In this document: positions 20,601 to 24,562 of the stretch, one piece after another
How positions within the stretch are numbered: the stretch's first letter is position 1
Layout: every line of letters starts with the position of its first letter
Assembly: GCA_036897625.1 (NCBI GenBank)
Contig: JAYMTA010000754.1
Location: forward strand, 1-24,562
From: Pelargonium cotyledonis
Lineage: Eukaryota > Streptophyta > Magnoliopsida > Geraniales > Geraniaceae
Direction: 5' to 3'
DNA: 24,562 nt
The notes under the pieces: generated by a model
Databases searched by the model: none
What the model was told of the DNA's origin: nothing
What the model saw: only the letters and a program-made list of their open reading frames with translations
Position numbers and translations under genes: made by a program

Positions 20601-23600
20601 GCCAAATCCTCCTTCTCCAATGACAGTCTTAAGATTATCAGTTATACTTGAGACCTCGGCATACGAAAAATGGCGATTCTTTAATTTCAATGGCTCTTCT
20701 TGGTTGGATGTGATTGAGATCTCTGTAGAAATGAAACATCATCACAAACTTTTTTTGTTGCATAACATTAACACAAAAATAACGTTAACCGAAGACTAAA
20801 ATGCATAACAATGAATTTTTCTCTGTTTTTGAGATTTTGTTATTTGTATAGATTTTTCAAGGACAAAAATATAATTTTACGGGTTTATAGCTGTTCTCAA
20901 CCGATTTGTAGAAAGTAAACACCATATTTCACTGGAACATGCATGTAAACATAAAAAATGCAGAAAACAAAACTTTATTTTGAATAGTTCACAAGTAGAA
21001 AAAGAGTTAACCCGAAAAATATGAAGAGCGAGAAAATACCCTGTCTATCTCTCTTGTTTCTCCAGAAGACTACTAAAGCACTCAAAAGGGCCGCGAGGAA
21101 AAGAAGTGAAACCGCAGAAGCAACAAGTGGAACAACAATCTTCTTGCTCTTGTTATGGCATGAATCTGTCCTACAAAGATTTGGATTTCCGTCCAAACTG
21201 TCAAAAAGAGAAACTCAGTTCTGATACCATGTTAAACTTGACTCCAACTCAAAAACCTAAGTTAAAAGGTGGAGGATCCAACTATTATATCAAGTGACGA
21301 CTGATTTCATATTCTTTCAACGTGTAATCCCTTAACGTTTAAGCAAACCTCAACATTGCTGGTGTATCCTTGAATTTTTCCTTTAAAGCCAGGGGAACTG
21401 AACCCGAGAACTTGTTTCCGGTTAGATTGCTAAAAACACAAAATGAAATGATCCAATTAGTATAGTCCTCCTGGAAGATTAGTTTTGCAAAATAAAAGCT
21501 CAGTAACTTACAGAAGTTTCAAATCTTTCAATTCAGCTAAAAATTCTGGCACTGGCCCGGTCAATTCATTATATGATAAGTCCCTGAAACAGAAAATTAG
21601 CAGCAACATCAATTTGTGAGACCTTACAAGAACATCAATTTTCTGAGACGAGAGAACGGGGTAGCTAGTTCTCCTAGTGATACGTTATGTTAAACTTAAC
21701 TCTAATCCAAAAGGTTAAGTTGTTAGTTGGATGACCCAACTAGTATATCAAGTGGCGATAGATTTCATATTCTTTCAATATGAGATTCCTTAACAACGTG
21801 CAAGTTGGATAAGATAACGGACCTGAACATGGACCAAGAAGGAAGCTAAAGCAGACAAGTCAATAGACCCAAACAAAACCAACTCTGAGATCATGTGTAA
21901 GGAGGATAAAAGGAAAAATAATGATAGATTATGAAAAGATAAATTCAAGAATTTTAATGAAATCTTGAAGAAAAAAAGTAGAAGAAAATGTTATTGAAAA
22001 TCTTCCGATATCATGTTAAAAACTTCAACTCAAAAACTTAAAATGATAGGTGGAAGTATCAATTCGCGAGCACTTACAAAAGCTTTAGTTGTCTGAGACG
22101 GGAGAACGAGATAGTTAGTTCTCCGGTTAAGTTACTTGAGCTCAGGTTCCTGCTTGAAATTCACCAAATAAGAAAATGGTATACTCTTTTACCTCATTGT
22201 ATAAAATTCAAGCTTCAAGGCATGTTTCAAAGCAACCTATAGCTTATTGAAAGTGTACTTACAGTGAGATGATCCTTGGAATAGTGGTGCTGGTGCAGCT
22301 CAAACCATCCCATGATAAATCACTTGGAACACATGGATCACCCTGCCAGTTTCTACTCACTTTGTAAGTCTTCTTGATGTCCATCATTGCACTAACTAGT
22401 GTTTACATAGAAACAAGTTCAGATTATGATCAGTCACTTTCACAGATCATTTAAAAATAAACATGTGCCAATTATGATGCTAAAAGATCAACCTTATAAG
22501 TAGATAACTTCCTTTACACCCCACGTTCGAGCCTCACATGCAAAATGTGGGGCCTTTTGAATCAACACTGCCTCTTACGTGCATACATTTTCTTTTTACA
22601 CGTGGGTCACTATTTGACATATGCCCAATCAGGAGTATTTCAAATTAAAATCTCTTACGTGTAAGTATTTATTTTACACGTGGGTCGCTGCTTGACATGA
22701 GCACAACCGGAGTCTTTTAAATCAAAACTCCCTAAGATTATTCCTAGATCAAAACACGAGAGCCACTGCAGGCATGGATTCATAACATGCAAGATCGGGC
22801 CACTCCAAGCATGGAATCGACGTATGCACAATCTAGATTTTAAATTTAAACTCAGCATGGACTTAACACATGAACAATCGTGAGTTTTAAATCAAAACTC
22901 CCCTTAGCACAATCAAGAGTTCCAAATTTAAACTCAACATGGACTCGGCAATCGGTGATCTTTTAACACGGGTCTTTTAAATCAAAACTCCCCTACATTA
23001 TGACTAGATCAAAACAAGAGAGCCACTGCAGGCATGGATTCACAACATGCACGATCATGCCACTCCAGACACGGACTCAACATATGAATAATTTGAGTCT
23101 TTTAAATCTAAACTCGGCATGGACTTAACACAAGCACAATCAGGACTCGATGCATGCACAATCGTGAGTCCTTTAATTCCAAACTCTCCTGTCTTTCAGA
23201 TATAAACTTAGCATGGACTCAGACAATCGGGGTCTTTTAAATCAAAACTCTCCTAGGTTATGCTTAGATCAAAACACGCAGGCTACTACAGTCTGCAAGC
23301 ATGAACTCGATACATACACAGTCAGGATCTTTAGAATCAAAACTCCCATAGATTATGCCTAGATCAAAACACGAGGACAGGTGCAGGCATGCACTCAGCC
23401 TCAACGCAATCAGAGGTATCTTAATTAAATCTAACCTCAGCATGGACTCGACACAACAATACATATTAACAACAATGTACAAGAATCATAGAGAAAGCGC
23501 ATACCATCTTCTAGTGTTGTCGTTGAGTGCAGGAGTTCAATTGTCCTATATATTTCAAACCCATTAAGCATGGGAGGAGGGCCTTGTACACCATCAACAG

Positions 23601-24007
23601 CATAAATAGAAAATCTAACCGGATATCCCGTGTACTCCAAGGGACCTACAGTTACTGGGTGCAAGTATTCTAGTGTAACATTAGCAGCTAATTCATTTCT
23701 CAAAAAGATGTTCATGCTCCTCTTGCGACCCTCGGGGAGTTTCTCGAGTTCCATGAAGTACAAGTAGACATAGTACTGAGAGCTCGAGTTCACGTCATTG
23801 CTCGTGTCCACATAGAGGCTAATGGGCATGCTTCCATTTTTTGTTCGGGCAGCGGTCCTCCAGACCCCATCCGGTACTTTGTTCTTGTCCTCATCATCAT
23901 CATTCTGAGGGGATGCGGTTTTAACCCATTCAAAACCGGACAACGACATAGTACTATCTTTGGGGAAAAGAGGCTCCCATACGCGATCATACACATCATA
24001 AGGGAAC
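17606..24007 (-). CDS. Malectin-like LRR receptor-like kinase, 5' part beyond the window
   Basis: Ten minus-strand exons: 24007-23505, 22395-22263, 22149-22078, 21583-21512, 21429-21349, 21197-21040, 20722-20505, 20257-20131, 19405-19153, 18029-17606. Phases agree and give 679 codons of protein. Domains in order: second half of a malectin-like ectodomain ([12 protein letters not shown] to [11 protein letters not shown]), the NWQGDPCVP linker, two 72-bp LRR exons and an 81-bp one, a juxtamembrane DGNPNLC motif, a TM helix ([20 protein letters not shown]), then the kinase. Kinase motifs are [25 protein letters not shown] (RD class), DFGLSR and SDVYSFG, so it looks catalytically competent. It is a plasma-membrane receptor of LRR subfamily I (Arabidopsis At1g51xxx/FRK1-like), whose members act in immunity and growth; ligand unknown. 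Signal peptide and first malectin half lie beyond 24562. After YLDPE the predicted splice gives Ala where Tyr is usual. Confidence 0.9.
18081..18268 (-). mobile_element. TRIM-type LTR retrotransposon fossil, copy 1 (internal part plus LTR)
   Basis: It lies in the intron between the last two kinase exons. The part 18081-18167 matches the internal region of copy 3 (GTGCAGGCCGGATAAGATAA, CAAGCCAATAAACCCGAAC). At the junction is a sequence related to the initiator-tRNA primer-binding site, and 18168-18268 matches the 108-bp LTR. It is incomplete, non-coding and old, judged by divergence among copies. Confidence 0.65.
19445..20103. mobile_element. Putative non-autonomous DNA element with an internal tandem duplication
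   Basis: It fills most of the kinase intron 19406-20130. The ends carry a perfect 10-bp inverted repeat, TGAACTTTTA (19450-19459) and TAAAAGTTCA (20091-20100), with weaker similarity inwards (TGTACAAATAG against ATACATATAAG). The interior contains two copies of a roughly 212-bp unit at 19523-19734 and 19735-19950. There is no coding frame and no clear target duplication, so the exact termini are uncertain. Confidence 0.5.
19645..19943. repeat. Paired long hairpins in the tandem units
   Basis: In unit 1, arms at 19645-19664 and 19707-19726 are perfectly complementary over 20 bp (AGCATTGACTTTAG... against its reverse complement) with a 42-nt loop. In unit 2, arms at 19862-19881 and 19924-19943 pair with two mismatches. 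Flanking bases extend the stems imperfectly. Confidence 0.8.
20258..20504. other. Kinase intron resembling a CGTGTCG-rich dispersed repeat
   Basis: The intron contains TTCGTGTCGTAACATGACAC near 20298 and GTGTCGCGTTTGTGTTGGGT near 20443, vocabulary typical of a repeat family widespread in plant genomes. I see no clear ends. Confidence 0.3.
21220..21337 (-). mobile_element. TRIM-type LTR fossil, copy 2 (LTR with primer-site remnant)
   Basis: An LTR copy at 21230-21337 with TCTGATACCA at 21220-21229. Read on the minus strand this is TGGTATCAGA, the initiator-methionine tRNA primer-binding site, directly after the LTR end TTTAACA. It takes up 118 of the 151 bp of the intron between kinase exons 21429-21349 and 21197-21040. 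It carries no internal region. Confidence 0.75.
21618..21674 (-). pseudogene. Relic copy of the neighbouring LRR exon and its splice donor
   Basis: This 57-bp stretch is about 80% identical to 22068-22124, which is the 3' half of LRR exon 22149-22078 plus its donor flank. It includes the exon tail and a GTAAGG donor, but the 5' half of the exon is missing. Splicing it in at the nearest AG would break the phase shared by the real LRR exons, so it is not a usable exon. It lies in the intron just downstream of its parent and abuts a TRIM fossil. Confidence 0.75.
21680..22065 (-). mobile_element. TRIM-type LTR retrotransposon fossil, copies 3 and 4
   Basis: The LTR at 21688-21795 is about 108 bp and is bounded by TG and CA. 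A non-coding internal stretch of about 98 bp follows (21796-21893), ending in a primer-binding-site-like sequence, then the beginning of a second LTR (about 21895-21905). A further primer-site-plus-LTR fragment lies at about 22004-22065, separated by about 100 bp of AT-rich DNA. The arrangement fits one old TRIM with its second LTR interrupted, or two separate insertions. It is broken and old. Confidence 0.65.
22572..23460 (+). repeat. Tandem repeat array in the kinase intron 22396-23504
   Basis: Two opening units of about 80 bp (near 22572 and 22650) share CTCTTACGTG, TTTTACACGTGGGTC and CTTGACAT. A longer unit follows, marked by CTTTTAAATCAAAACTCCC, TAGATCAAAACACGAGAG, CCACTGCAGGCATGGATTC and AACTCAGCATGGACT. 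Its markers recur near 22714, 22975, 23235 and 23330, spacings of about 261, 260 and 95 bp. It fills most of the intron separating the malectin exon from the LRR exons. Confidence 0.8.
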
Positions 24008-24562
24008 CTATGTAAATAATTTGGTACAATCAATATGTGCTTACATTTCTCCATCATAAGAAAGTTAAAAACCTCAATTTGGTCCCGAACTTCTGAATAT
24101 GGACTCAATTTAGTCCTTAAATTGTTTTAAGCTAAATTTTTCTTTGAACTTTCGAATATATGTGTGAAATAGTTCTTGTCGTTAGTTTCTATGTTGAGTG
24201 ATACAACGTAAAATTTAAAATATATTAAATAATTATTTTTCATTTCACTGACGCGGTGAATATGTGGTAGTCACTTTAGCAATTTAACACAATCAGACTG
24301 CCACATAAGACACAACGCATTATTTATAGATATATTTTAGGGCAAATAGCAGTTAAATATTACGTGATTAACATTTGTTTCACTTAAGTACCTAAAACTT
24401 CTTTTTTAAGTGGCACATGACTATCCGAGTTTGATTTTCCAAATTTTTTCAGTTAGTTTGGATGGTTTTTTGGACGGAATAAGTCATTTGCCCTGCAAAT
24501 GCAGTTAAAAAAATCAAAATGATCAAAATGTCATTCTTTCTTACTTGATCATATATTCCGGC
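24008..24562 (-). other. Incomplete intron at the right edge of the receptor-kinase gene
   Basis: An ACATAG acceptor ends at 24008, and phase requires an upstream exon, which is not visible here. The interval has CAATTTGGTCCCGAACTTC and CAATTTAGTCCTTAAATTG (24060-24130), wording common in plant repeats. It also has a small inverted pair, AGGGCAAAT (24339-24347) and ATTTGCCCT (24486-24494), that might bound a 156-bp MITE; no target duplication is seen. Confidence 0.55.

Noticed and set aside
24339-24494. Small MITE bounded by AGGGCAAAT and ATTTGCCCT
   Set aside because: The inverted repeat is only 9 bp and no target duplication is visible, so it is mentioned in the intron entry but not called as an element.
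1-24562. CRISPR array, bacterial operon, tRNA or rRNA genes
   Set aside because: No short regularly spaced repeats, no cloverleaf-capable tRNA beyond the SINE-derived boxes, and no rRNA-like sequence were seen. The intron-bearing genes are plant nuclear genes.

Overview
This is nuclear DNA from a flowering plant, most likely a core eudicot. The evidence is AT-rich non-coding DNA, GT-AG introns, CT-rich 5' leaders, TATA boxes, plant-specific protein families, and plant-type small transposons (a tRNA-derived SINE, a Mutator-like MITE, TRIM-type LTR fossils). There is no bacterial, organellar or viral gene organisation. I cannot name the species.

Layout from left to right. (1) 1-85: probable promoter and leader of a minus-strand gene that lies off the left edge. 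(2) About 1270-5930, plus strand: a CHUP1-like coiled-coil membrane-anchor protein. It has a long leader intron full of degenerate repeats and a four-exon CDS of 591 codons-worth of protein. (3) About 6840-11450, plus strand: a seven-exon poly(A)-binding protein (558 aa, four RRMs plus a C-terminal MLLE domain), closest to the PAB6/PAB7 class, with a first intron built of 264-385 bp tandem repeats. (4) 11634-14346, minus strand: a five-exon GDSL esterase/lipase of the APG type (349 aa), tail-to-tail with the PABP gene. (5) About 14430-17600: a gene-free interval with a well-delimited SINE and a well-delimited MITE, both with target-site duplications. (6) 17606 to beyond the right edge, minus strand: a malectin-like LRR receptor kinase. 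Ten exons are inside the window and the N-terminal exons are outside. Its introns are crowded with TRIM fossils, tandem repeats, a hairpin-bearing element and a leftover copy of an LRR exon.

The four genes do not form a pathway. What they share is position. From memory of Arabidopsis locus numbers, the PABP (At3g16380) and APG lipase (At3g16370) are adjacent there, while the CHUP1-like gene (At1g52080) and an LRR-kinase cluster (At1g51xxx) lie in the paralogous block, so this window may keep the ancestral order. All splice junctions were chosen by eye for GT-AG ends, phase and family similarity; the phases add up in all three complete genes and in the partial one.

I found no clear new biological system. 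The most unusual things are intron-level: a short receptor-kinase intron made mostly of a TRIM LTR, a dead LRR exon copy beside its parent with a TRIM between them, and a duplicated intronic segment in which each copy carries a long hairpin.
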